A stretch of DNA of 64,000 bases from Gorsachius magnificus (taxonomy: Eukaryota > Chordata > Aves > Pelecaniformes > Ardeidae). The DNA lies in contig CM067084.1 of NCBI GenBank assembly GCA_034008185.1, positions 42,173,099-42,237,098 of the forward strand. Reading direction: 5' to 3'. The notes under the pieces were generated by a model. That model ran no database searches, was not told the origin of the DNA, and was given only the letters and a program-made list of their open reading frames with translations. A program made the position numbers and the translations under genes. Numbering within the stretch: position 1 is the first letter of the stretch; every line of letters begins with the position of its first letter. Below are positions 1 through 11,259 of the stretch, in pieces.

Positions 1-2405
1 GTTCCAGACCCCTCACCAGCTTGGTTGCTCTCCTCTGGACCTGTTCCAGCAAGGCAACATCTTTCTTGTAGTGAGGGGCCCAAAACTGAACACAGTATTC
101 GAGGTGCAGCCTCACCAGCACCAAGTACAGGGGCACGATCACTTCCCTACTCCTGCTGGCCACACTATTCCTGATACAAGCCAGGATGCCATTGGCCTTC
201 TTGGCCACCTGGGCACACTGCTGGCTCATATTCAGCCGTCTGTCAATCAGTGCCCCCAGGTCTTTTTCCACCAGGCAGCTTTCCAGCCACTCTTCCCCAA
301 GCCTGTAGCGCTGCATGGGGTTGTTGTGACCAAAGTGCAGGACCCGGCACTTGGCCTTGTTGAACCTCATACAGTTGGCCTCGGCCCATCGATCCAGCCT
401 GTCCAGGTCCCTCTGCAGAGCCCTCCTCCCCTCAAGCAGATCAACACTACCACCCAGTTTGGTGTCATCTGCAAATTTACTGAGGGCACACTCAATCCCC
501 TCATCCAGGTCATTGATAAAGATATTAAACAAGACCGGCCCTAGAACTGAGCCCTGGGGGACACCGCTTGTGACCGCCCGCCAACTGGATTTAGCTCCAT
601 TCACCATGACTCTCTGGGCTCGGCCATGCAGCCAGTTTTTAACCCAGCGAAGAGTACATCCATCTAGGCCATGAACTGCCAGCTTCTCCTGGAGAATGCT
701 ATGGGAGACTGTGTCGAAGGCTTTGCTGAAGTCCAGGTAGACAACATCCACAGCCTTTCCCTCATCTACCAGGCGGGTCACCTGGTCATAGAAGGAAATC
801 AGGTTGGTTAGGCAAGACTTGCCTTTCGTGAACCCATGCTGGCTGGGCCTGATCCTGATTGTCCTCCATGTGCCTGGTGAGCACACTCAAGATAAACCGC
901 TCCATAATTTTCCCCAGTACCGAGGTTAGGCTGACTGGTTGTAGTTCCCCGGATCCTCCTTCCGGCCCTTCTTGAAGAGAGGCGTCACATTTGCCAACCT
1001 CCAGTCATCTGGGACCTCCCCTGTTCTCCAGGACTGCTGATAAATGATGGAGAGTGGCTTGGCAAGCTCCTCTGCCAGCTCCTTCAGCACTCTTGGGTGG
1101 ATGCCATCCGGCCCCATAGACTTGTGGATGTCCAGGTGGCATAGCAGGTCAAAGACTGCTCCCTCCTGGATTATGGGGGGTTCATTCCACTCTCTGTCCC
1201 CATCTTCCAGCTCAGGAGGCTGGGTACCCTGGGGATAACTCGTCGGGCCATTAAAGACCGAGGCAAAGAAGGCGTTAAGTATCTCAGCCTTTTCCTCGTC
1301 TTTAGTGGCAATGTTCCCCCTTGCATCCACTAGTGGATGGAGGTTCTCCCTGGCTCTCTTTTTGTTGTTAACATATTTTTAAAAACTCTTCTTATTATCC
1401 CTTACAACAGTGGCCAGGTTAAATTCCAGCTGGGCTTTTGCCTTTCTAATCTCCTCTCTGCATAACCTGACAAGATCCCTGTACTCTTCTTGGGTTGCCT
1501 GCCCCTTCTTCCAGAGCTGGTAGTCTTCCCCGCCGATTCGTCTTATGGCACATGGGGACAGCCTGGTCCTGTGCCTTTAAGACTTCTTCCTTGAAAAACA
1601 CCCAGCCTTCCTGGAACCCTTTGCCCTTCAGGACTGTCTCCCAAGGGACTCTCCCAACCAGCGTTCTGAGCAGGTCAAAGTCTGCCCTCCAGAAATCCAT
1701 GGTGGCGGTCTTGCTGACCCCCTTCCTTACCTCACCAAAGATCGAAAACTCTACCATTTCATGATCACTAAGGCCTAGATGATTTCCAACCACCACCTCT
1801 CCCACCAGTCCTTCTCTGTTAGTGAACAGGAGGTCAAGCAGGGCACCTCCCCTGGTAGGCTCACTTACCAGCTGTGTCAGGAAGTTATCTTCCACACACT
1901 GCAGGAACCTTCTGGACTGTTTCCTTTCTGCTGTGTTGTATTTCCAGCAGATGTCTGGGAAGTTGAGGTCCCCCACAAGAACAAGAGCTCGTGACTGAGA
2001 GACTCCTGCCAGCCGCTTGTAGAATTCTTCGTCCACGTCCTCATCCTGGTCGGGTGGTCTGTAACAGACTCCCAACAGGATATCTTTTGTGTTGGCCTCC
2101 CCTTTCATCCTTACCCGTAAGCATTCTGCCTCACCACAAGCGTCAAGCTCTGTACAATCTAAACACTCCCTAACATACAGAGCCACCCCACCGCCTCTCC
2201 TTCCTTGCCTGTCCCTTCTGAAGAGTTTGTAGCCATCCATCGCAGCACTCCAGTCATGGGAGGCATCCCACCACGTTTCTGTGATGGCGACTACATCATA
2301 ACCATCCTGCCTTACAATGGCTTCCAGCTCCTCCCATTTGTTGCCCATGCTGCGTGCATTAGTGTAGATGCACTTGAGCTGGGCTGTCGGTTTCACCCCC
2401 AGCAA
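1..2405 (-). pseudogene. CR1 ORF2 (endonuclease plus reverse transcriptase), disrupted, runs off left edge
   Basis: ORF2 encodes the polymerase that nicks target DNA and copies the element RNA. The endonuclease part is open from about 2405 down to 1446 and shows the APE-type signatures: YTNARS near residue 16, AITETWWD near 43, a GDLN block near 145 and a LSDH block near 210. Near 1525 a deletion with frameshift removes part of the linker. An in-frame TAA lies at 1379-1381. The RT start is open from 1330 to about 940 (KSMGPDGIHP, then DWRLANVTPLFKKG), followed by a frameshift near 940 and another near 855. From about 850 to base 1 the frame is open again and carries [10 protein letters not shown] (711-740), [11 protein letters not shown], and the catalytic FADD box at 464-475. 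The true start codon is unclear because the frame is open upstream into the end of ORF1. The catalytic motifs survive but the chain is broken. Confidence 0.93.
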
Positions 2406-2467
2406 TGGGGTGACCCCCCCAGGCTCCTCTCTAGTGAGCCTGTTAATATCCCCTTCCCCCTTCAGGC

Positions 2468-3558
2468 CTAGTTTAAAGCCCTCTCTACAAGCCCCGCCAG
2501 TTCATGAGCAAGGATCCTATTTCCCTTCCGAGAGAGCTGGGCACCATCTGTTCTCGACAGGCCCAGTGCCATGAAAACCTCTCCATGGTCAAAGAAGCCC
2601 AAGCCCTTCCGATGGCACCAACCTTTGAGCCACACGTTAACCGCTCTAGCTTTCCTATTCCTTTCTGTGTTCCCTCCTGACACTAATGGGATCGAGGAGA
2701 GCACTACCTGCGCTCCTGATCCTTCAACCATTTTCCCTAGTGCCCTGAAGTCCCTTTTGATCAATTTGGGGCTTCTCTCTGGCAATTCATCGCTGCCTGC
2801 CTGTATAATCAAGAGCGGATAGTAGTCAGAGGGCCATACCAGACCAGGTAGTCTCTTGGCAATGTCCCTGATCCGGGCCCCAGGGAGGCAGCAGACTTCC
2901 CTATGGGATGGGTCCGGGCGGCATATCGGGCCCTCCGTTCCCTTCAGAAGGGAATCGCCCACAACAATTAGCCTTCTTTTTTTCTTTGTACAGTCGGTCT
3001 TGATAGGTAGGGGTGACCGTCTCTCCCTAGCCAACCCCCTGGTTGGGCCTTTATCCCCATCTTCAGTTGCCTGGCCCTCAACTTCCAGAGCCTCATATCT
3101 GTTACGCAAGGGCAGCTGGGAAGGTGAAGGAGCCCGGGAGGGGACTCTCCTCCTGCCCCGAGCAGAAACCTTTTTCCATCCCTCATCATCTCTTGGGTCT
3201 CTAGCTTCTGTATGCCGGCAAGAGGACAGAGGGTCCTCTGCTACCTGCGGAGCCTCTGCCTGTTGCCGCGGCCTGAGGGATGGTAGAGTGCGGCTCCACC
3301 AGTCTATCTCCATCTCACATTCTCTAATACTCCTTAATCTCTCCACCTCTTCTTTCAGCTCTGCCACCAGGCAGAGCAGATCATCCACCTGCTCACACCT
3401 GAGACAGCCCCTGTCCTTACCAATCTCTGGTACAGCAGACAGGCTGAGGCATCCCCGCAGCCAGCGACCTGGACAGCCGCATGTTTCTGTTTAGGCGGGG
3501 ACTCCGTCTGGGTCGCCACGTTCCGTCTGGCAACGGCTTTCGGACGAGTAGAAACCAT
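2468..3558 (-). pseudogene. CR1 ORF1 (esterase-like, nucleic-acid-binding protein), one frameshift
   Basis: ORF1 of the CR1 element encodes an RNA-associated protein needed for retrotransposition in intact copies. The ATG at 3556-3558 opens a basic N-terminus (MVSTRPKAVARRN). A one-base frameshift near 3430-3440 moves the rest into the frame that ends at 2468. Just after the shift there is a CLRC pair, resembling the short zinc-knuckle-like motif of this family, and then a leucine/glutamate-rich segment (LVAELKEEVERL) that may form a short coiled coil. The C-terminal half matches the SGNH/esterase-like domain of CR1 ORF1: a GDS block in IVVGDSLLKGTE, then GARIRDIAKRL, then LLIIQAGSDEL. It ends at a TAG just before ORF2. 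Without the frameshift the product would be roughly 360 residues, normal for the family. Long plus-strand open frames here are antisense shadows. Confidence 0.88.
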
Positions 3559-3985
3559 TGCTCTCCCTCGTTTGGGTGTCTGTGGGTGCTAGTCGAGTGA
3601 GCCTCCGAGCCAGGAGGGGAGAACGCGCCCTGCCCGCGCAAACTGCCCGCGCAAACTGCCGCGCCACGCCCTTCTGACGCGCCACGCCCTGTTCGCCGCG
3701 CTCCGGGTCGCTCGCGCTCCCTGGGGGCTGCTTTTATATGTCAGGAGGGTCCGGCCGCCCTCACCCCTGACTCCGCCCCCACTGAGTCAGAGCTGCCTGC
3801 TCGTCAGGAGCCCGCTCCTTCGCGCCCTGGGAGGGGGGGAGGGGGTTGGGGTCCCCTCTCTCTCCCTGTGCTTTTTCGCCTTTTTTGCCTCCGCGGGTTT
3901 TGCCGCTTCAGAAAGGGTCCCTCGGCGCGATCCTCTGCTCCCGAACCCTTCGCCTCAGTGACTTCGTACCCTTCTGCGTAGTGCA
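3559..3985 (-). promoter_or_regulatory. CR1 5' UTR / internal promoter region
   Basis: This stretch lies upstream of the ORF1 start codon on the minus strand and is far more GC- and CpG-rich than the flanking DNA. It contains a 13-base direct repeat (TGCCCGCGCAAAC at 3631-3643 and 3644-3656) and a second pair sharing GCGCCACGCCCT (3661 and 3679). LINE 5' UTRs carry the internal promoter, so that role is inferred from position and composition. No individual promoter element was proven. The short repeats may be remnants of the tandem 5' UTR units seen in some CR1 families. Confidence 0.7.
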
Positions 3986-6900
3986 AATCTGAGGTAATTT
4001 GAAGAAAAATTTTAATACTCTTAGGGTACTTGATGGGAGAATGAGACATTCTTCTGGAAGATATGGTGAAAGGAAGCGTTTGATCATTTTATAGCCTTTT
4101 AAAAGTTGTGGCAATATCTTCTTGGAGTATAAAACAAATAAGGAATAGATTTCATTTTAAGTGCTTTTTGATCATTTTAAAAGAGATTGAACAGCAGAAT
4201 CAAGTGTATTGCATTTTAGTGAGGAAGGCTTTTATCTTGCAATATCTACTTGGGGCCTTAACAAGTCTTAACAGGATCCTGCCGAAAAAATTTTAAGAGA
4301 ACTGCTTCAAGCAAATGTTTCATGGTGCATTACCTAAACGTATATTGTTTGGGATCCTATGGCCTCGGTTACTGGAGAAACACTGGATTTAGTGTTAGTA
4401 ACATAGCCAATTTATCAAAAGACAGAAGGTAAATGGCTTTTCTACCATTCATTTCTTCACATTATGGTAAAAAATTTATGGGACTTAGCAAAGAGATTTA
4501 AAGAGGATGTGGAATTAGTTTTTGACTGCTAAATAAGCGAGGTGCAATAAAAAAAAATCTATAGCAGATATTAGTTTTTCATTCATGCTGTTTTTCACAT
4601 ATGCAAATATATGTATGTATGTACATGTGCAGCGGTCTGTTTTAATGTAGACCTGAACTCAGAGATGGTTTACTTTTAGCTAAGCCTACTTGTAGTGGAA
4701 AAGAACAATTTCTATGTGATTGTTAGTAGCCAATTACTTTCTTTCTACTTAATTTGCTTTTATTCAAATGTTACAACTTGAATTTTATTGAAAGCGTTCT
4801 TATGATGAGTGAAGCTGAATGTTAAGTTGCATTTTGTAAGTGGTGGGGGTTTTTTTACTAAAATCAGGGAGTTGGAAAACCAGCTTGAAACCATCTCTTT
4901 CTTTTTCTTGAAAACATTCCTGAAAACACAAAACATCACATAAAATTTTCTGCTTTACATAAAACATTTAATTTAGCTGTAAGGAAAATACTCCTTTTTA
5001 ATTTTAAAATGACAAAAAATTAACTCCAAATAAAGATGACTTATTTAAAACATTTTAAATGGAAATTCTGCCTTCAATTTTTATATCAGAGCAATTTACT
5101 AAATTGAACATGAACTACTTTGCAACCATTTGACTCCAAAATGCATTGCTCAGCAAATAAATTATTTTTAAAATTTTGGGGAGATCTAATATTGAGTTTG
5201 ACTTAGTAATGAGTGCTGATCTGTTAACCGCTACCATCTGCTTTATGCAGACAGAAAAAGGGAAATGCAAAATAGAAATAGTTAATGATGTATGCTTGTC
5301 GTGTTACAGGCTATGCATTTATTTGTCTATGCAGCAGTTTGCTGGGATGAAGTTTTTACTGAAAATAAAGTAAGGTATCAGAAGTATTACAATTGACATA
5401 CCATAAATCATTACTGTCTCCTGACTATGCCAGTTACTCTACTAATGATATTTCCTTCTTAGAGGTTGTTTCTAATCTTATGTGTACTTACAGTAGAAAA
5501 TTATTGGAATACCTGCTCAACTAAATACTTCTGTTTAAATTCTGTTATTTGTGCCTTTAATTGCTTGTGAGCAAAAATAAAATTAAGGACCAAGACTGTC
5601 TCTGAGAAATTAGAAATTGAGGCTTAAACCTTTTTAAATGTATTCTTTCCCACGTGAAGTGTTGTTATTCATGTTATGCCACTTAATTGTGGACTACACT
5701 CAGAAATAAGACTATATGGTAAAATCTTTAACATTTAGAGATATGCAGGCTGTGGGACTGACAAGCTGCTTCTGCCTAGTAGGTGTGAGTCTGTTTTTGT
5801 CAGACCTACAGGTGCTCTGGAACCAAGTTGCATGTGGGTCTACTGAGCAAAAAGGAGCATAAATCCAAACAACAGAGACTAATGTGCCTGGGATTTAGTG
5901 TCCTATTTTACTGTGTATATACTTAATCCAGTGCGTTTGACTTTTATTATATTAAGATTATAAAATTTTAGATGCACATGCAGGCTTCTGGCCTTTCAGC
6001 TGCTTGAGGCAGGCCTGCTAATAAATTGTGTCGCTGTTGTAGTGAGTGACATAACTGACGTTGCTAGATTTTGCTAATTCCCTCATTTCTCTGCACATAA
6101 CCTGCATCATATTAGCTCTTTCCTCTGCCCACTCACAGTTATAAGGCTTTGTAAGGGAAAAGAGTCAACAGTAACACAGAAGGAAGTTGCACAGTCTGGA
6201 CTGAAATCTGAGGCTGTATGGAAACCCCTTTCAAAGTTAGCACCTATGTTTATCACATTCCAAAGACAAAAAATAATTTTGTAATTACGGAGTGAATTCT
6301 AATACTGATTTTTTTTCAGAGCAAGATGAGGTATGCAGAGATTATATATTCAAATACATTTGTGTTAGTAGGCTATTTAATCATTTTTCAACAACAGCAT
6401 CAATAAGTATTAGGAATACGCTTCTTGTGCTGACCCAGTCTGAACTTTGGTGTAGACAACTAACCAGGTTTTTGGGTTTTGTTATTTAAAGTACTTCAGT
6501 GCAATATAGCAGAACAAGATCTGTGCAGAATCTGTTCTCACTGGCAGAGGTATGGAAAGATTGTCTCTAAAACCTGGGTGGCTATTTTTTACTATTTCTA
6601 ACCTAATCATGTTTCCTCATGTAAGCTAAAAGTAGTTATTATGTTATATAGCTATTTTATTAAGTATTTTTTCTTTTTCTGTTATTTCTTTCTTTTGTTT
6701 GCCTATAACTTTAATTATTTCTGTAACATTTCATCGTTTAACACAGTGAGCTATTTTTATTGAAGGCTTTCAGATTTCTTCAGTGGTTTTGGTTGACACC
6801 AACAAATTCATATACAGTTTACCGACATTTATAGCCATTTATTCCCCACTTTTAAACATGAACTGAAAACATCACATGGAGGACAGAGTGATCATACCAC

Positions 6901-8789
6901 ATAAGGACTTTCTTTGCAGTTGTATTGAATGCTTCTTGACTAACACCACAGATTTAAGCTTTCTTAAAATAATACTGTTCAAATCTCACTTGAATAATTA
7001 TGTAGTTTTAATTATGAACAGCCATCATTTATAAAGCATTCTAATCAGAAATGTTGCTGATGCTAAATGCAAAGTAATGAAAGGGTTTCCAGATTCTCAA
7101 GTTCAAATCAAATTGAGTACTTGAATTAGTCAAAATAATTGTCTAATTTGGACAATGGATTCTTGGTTTTGATAACTCTGCCTTGAGTAAGTGTCTTCAT
7201 TGCTAGACAAAGGATAGTGATTTCTAACTATTTGTTATAAACGTTATTTTGACGTGTCTGTTGAACACCAGTGGTTTAAATCTAATTGACTTTTGATTGC
7301 CCAGCAGATTTGTAATGGATTATATAGAAGGAGTCATTGGCTTATATTTACAGCTATAATATACTACTTAAAATTCAGCCTTCTCATAAACAGTTTAATT
7401 TAATGATTCTATTTGGCATATTATTCAGCAGTGAATTGCAAGAACTTGCCTATTGCCTATTGTAAGCATGCTTTTATAGAACAAGAAAATAAAAATGCAG
7501 AGGTTTTCTCTCTAGTTGGGAGAAGGGAAAAATCAAATTTAATTATGACTGATGTCTTTCCTGCTGTTAAATAAGGAATATATCATATTGGGAAAATGGT
7601 AGGACCAGATGAGCAAGAACTTCATTTGGTTTTTTATCTCATTACACTGTGTGACTAAATTTCATGAAGAAATGTTCTCTACTTGATTTAGATTAATTGT
7701 TGATCCATGTTTATAATAGTCTGTTTCCAACAATAACTTACCAGAAGCCTTTCAGTTAGCACAACATTTGGTAGCCTCATTGACCTTTGACCAAATATAC
7801 GAAGCAAGTGTTGCCAGTAAATCTTTGAGAAATAATTTTCCAGTGGGTAAAAACTTATTGGGAAAAGGTATATTCTGGGGAATTTTCAGAGTTCCTGTTT
7901 GTGTAGAAAAGGTGGAACAACTGAGGGATCAAATGGAAAAGGAAGGGAGTCAACAACTGCAGTAGCAGACCTAGAGTGAGACCCCCATATGTAACGTGGA
8001 TTTGGGGAGGAGGAAGAGAGCGCCTAACCTCCTGCCTTGGTAGCCAGACCATGTTGGTAGCCAGATCTGCCTGCACCCCCTCTTTTCCAGGCACTGCAGA
8101 TCTCCCCTGCAGTTTTCTATAGAGTCCATTCTGAAAAATGAAAAAAATCATGTCGTGATGCTAGGGTCTTATTATTGTCAAGAGCTGACAGTTTTACCAG
8201 GAAACAGTTTATGAGCATGGTATTCATTCTGAGTTCTAGTTCATATGCCTCCTTTCTGGTTTGAAGAAGGAATTTTGCTGTGCATTTCTCTTTAGATGTA
8301 GCAAATTCTCCTCCTTTTGATGCATATATTCTGATTTTTCAGCTGTAGAATAAGCAGTAGCAGCAGGCTGCTCAATGACCTTGAAAACCAGTCTCTTAAT
8401 GTTTTGCTGTGTCTGTAAATATTCTTAAAAAAATTCCTCATGTTTATTACATGGGTATTAATGGACCCTGAAAATAGAAACAACTTTATTTTTGCAATTG
8501 CCACTTCTTTCCTTTGTAGTGCATAACTGTTTATATACAACATTGTGAAATAGTTGCTGTGCTTCAGCAGCTGACAGCACTCGAGATGCCCCAAAGTGTT
8601 CTAAGATAACAAAATGGATACTATTCATGCAGAGGTCCTTGAACTTTGATGATGTTCTGTAGGAGGAGCTTGAATAACTAATTTCCATGAGTGTTCAAAG
8701 ATGCTATCAAATATGGAGGGTCCACATCAGAAGGCAAACATTGGACCTGTCTAGTTATTTCCCAGACTATGCTTCATGATCTCAGGGGG

Positions 8790-8810
8790 AAAAAAAAAAA
8801 AAAAAAAAAA
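8790..8810. repeat. Poly-A tract, 21 bases
   Basis: An uninterrupted run of 21 A directly follows a run of G. No LINE or processed-pseudogene sequence was recognised upstream, so it is treated as a simple homopolymer rather than a retrotransposon tail. Confidence 0.95.
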
Positions 8811-11190
8811 GTAGTATTTTAACTTTAAGAAGTGATTTTGTCATTAGCTTTGGGTAGGGACTATTTTTAAATACAACCTGCTTTAAAATGTTTCTTGTTG
8901 CTTGTGGTTCTGTTGCAGCTTGTAAAGTCCCTAGAGCTTTTGCTGAGCTTGGGTTTTAGGAGTTAATTCTGTCACAGATTTAGAAAGAAATACAGTTTAG
9001 AAAGAAATAAATAACTGCATGTCATCCAAAAATTTCCTGGGTGGAAGGCAGAAAGAGCTTCATCTCTTGGTCATTTGCTGTGGCACTGGCACTTCTCTTT
9101 CTAATGTGCTGCACCAGCTTCTTTGAGAGTCCACACACATCAAGGGAATGGCCAAAAAGCAGAGGAAGGCATTGTCCCTCTTCTCAGGATGGTGACGCAC
9201 TCAGGGCCATCTCCACTGACTACTGCAGTGCAGAGTCAGAGTGGGGTTTGGTTGGGGAGAGGGGACAAAAGAACATTCCATAGAGAAAAGGATATAATAG
9301 TTCATTGCTTGTAGCAAATCTGTAAAGGTGAGCATTTGCTTGACCCTTTGCCATGTCAGTCAACCATGTAATGACTTTCAGGAGAAGTGGGGTGGCTGAG
9401 AAGCCTCAGCTATTACTGCTCTTTCACTGTTGGTAACAAATTGCAACCAGAAGCCACTAAGTTGCCTCTCTAAATGGGTTAAGTAGGAGATCTAAATGAC
9501 AGCCTTTTGCCGATTCATCCAAAGGAAGATGCCAGCCTTGGACAGCTTAGAAATTTGTCAGGAAGTAGTTCCTACAGGGAACAGGTCTAAAGTTAAAATC
9601 AAAAAAAAACCCCAACTAATCTTGGGTTGTTTGATTTTTCTCCTTTGCCAGACTTTGCAATGCAAAGAAGTGGTCTTTACCTATGTCTGCTTAGATTACT
9701 TGATTATTTATGCAAATTTATATTACCAAGTTTCATCCTGCATACCAGTAATTTGGCACTCCATGGGCAAGTGTAAATACATTACAGGAGGTCTCACTCT
9801 ACCACCCTGACTTGTATGTTTGCTCTGTAGAAGCGCTAGACAAATAGCCCAACAGTTAACGTAGCAAGATTCTCTCAAGAATCTGTTTTTCTGCCATGTA
9901 GGTGAATCCTTCAGATGTAAAGTTTTAATAGATGTCTGAAGAGAAGAATATGCACTCTTGTGCACATGGTAGGCATTATAATTAGCTGTTTGTAAAGGCA
10001 AACTCTGGAGGTCCCTCCCAGTTTCTTATTCATAAAATTCTAGTAAATAAAGCTCAATTCATGTTAAATAGAATGAGAGATGCGCCACAGTCTTAATTTG
10101 AGGTCTAGGTTTGGTACAAGAATTATCCTTTCATCCTTTCGCGTGTGAAATTGAAGCTTCCGTGCTGGCTTAACACAGCCCTTAACTCATCAGCTGAGCA
10201 CATGGCCACAGTGCTCGAGCTGCGAGTCTCTTCCTACAAATAATTCCTCCCCAGGCCTGTTAATCTGGGCAGACTATGAGAGAAGCAGCCCAGCGTGTGT
10301 CTATTGCAGATTTCTATACAGTTCTGCTGGCACTTGCAGAAAGAGCTGAGCTCTGAGTAGATCTTTTCCCTTTGTAATGAATATTTGTACCAGAGGTCTG
10401 TATTCAGAGGTCTCAGAGCATTTCCAAAAACGACTGATAAGGATTTTGAAATTAGAAATAAAGTAAAACTAGTTAGTGTAGTTATTTATGAGTACCATAA
10501 AAATCTCCAGTTGTCAACAATTGCTAACCAACCAATGCGTTGTTAGCATCAGTGTGAAAGATCAGTAAGTACATTGCTTAATACTGTGATTATATATTTA
10601 ATGAATCAAAAAAGATTTTATTCACAGTAACAAAACTGTATGAGACATTTTTCCAATGTGCCTGTTACTTCTGTGAAATTTTTAGGTGACAGTTGCCAAC
10701 CCTTCTCACTTCAAGCAGTTATCTTTTCATGTATGTTCTAAATCAAAAACCTGCCCACAGCTGGGAAGGCTAGCTTCTAACAAAAAAACCCACTGTTTGC
10801 CAGCTCTGATAGTACTACAGCAAAGAAATTCTTTCAAAGCATTGGTACAGCCAAATGATTCTTCCTCTTATTCTCATACTCTCACTGACAACGTTTGTAG
10901 ATACTTACAGATGGTGATGTTCTATTTGAAACAATTTCCTGTTTTACTTTTAGATGGAAATGACCTGTGCTCCATCTTGTTCCTTACTGCCCCAGACTTG
11001 GAAAGGACCCAACTAGGCAGCAAAATCATGTCTTGTAGCATGGCCACCAGGCAGAATAAGCTTGTTACATACATTGCGTTTCTACCTTATCACAGATGCC
11101 ATACAAATAAAAAGCATACAGATATAAGTAAAATCACTACATCAGCCTTTCCCATTTTTTTAAATGTGGAGCATGATCTAAATGTCTTAC

Positions 11191-11259
11191 AAAAAAAACC
11201 CAAAACAAACAAAACAAAACAAAAAAAAAAAACCAAAAACAAAAACAAACAAAAAACAA
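11191..11259. repeat. A-rich (CAAA)n-like low-complexity tract
   Basis: About 70 bases consist of A runs interrupted by single or paired C, in irregular CAAA/CAAAA units. It forms the lysine/asparagine-rich C-terminal end of an otherwise unremarkable open frame starting at 10686, which argues against that frame being a gene. Confidence 0.9.

Larger units (their letters stand above)
1..3985 (-). mobile_element. CR1 LINE retrotransposon, near full length, 3' end outside the window
   Basis: This is a non-LTR retrotransposon of the CR1 clade, the main LINE of birds. Read on the minus strand, it has a GC-rich 5' UTR, an ORF1 with an esterase-like domain, and an ORF2 with an APE-type endonuclease followed by reverse transcriptase. 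The left edge of the window cuts it just after the conserved block downstream of the RT domain, so the 3' UTR and the terminal 8-bp repeats are missing from view. Most CR1 copies are short 3' fragments, so a copy reaching the 5' UTR is uncommon. The 5' boundary is placed near 3985, where GC-rich sequence changes abruptly to AT-rich DNA, with an uncertainty of about 20 bases. CR1 usually makes no target-site duplication, and none could be used here. Several frameshifts and a stop show that it is no longer autonomous. The subfamily was not determined. Confidence 0.95.

Noticed and set aside
71..544. 157-codon plus-strand open frame over the CR1 reverse transcriptase
   Set aside because: Antisense shadow of ORF2, which is identified by its RT motifs on the minus strand.
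2856..3494. 212-codon plus-strand open frame over CR1 ORF1
   Set aside because: Antisense shadow of ORF1; GC-rich sequence keeps the opposite strand open.
7741..7965. Plus-strand frame after an ACTTACCAG acceptor-like site, reading AFQLAQHLVASLTF and on
   Set aside because: Poor polypyrimidine tract, no clear donor, length typical of chance frames in this window, no family match.
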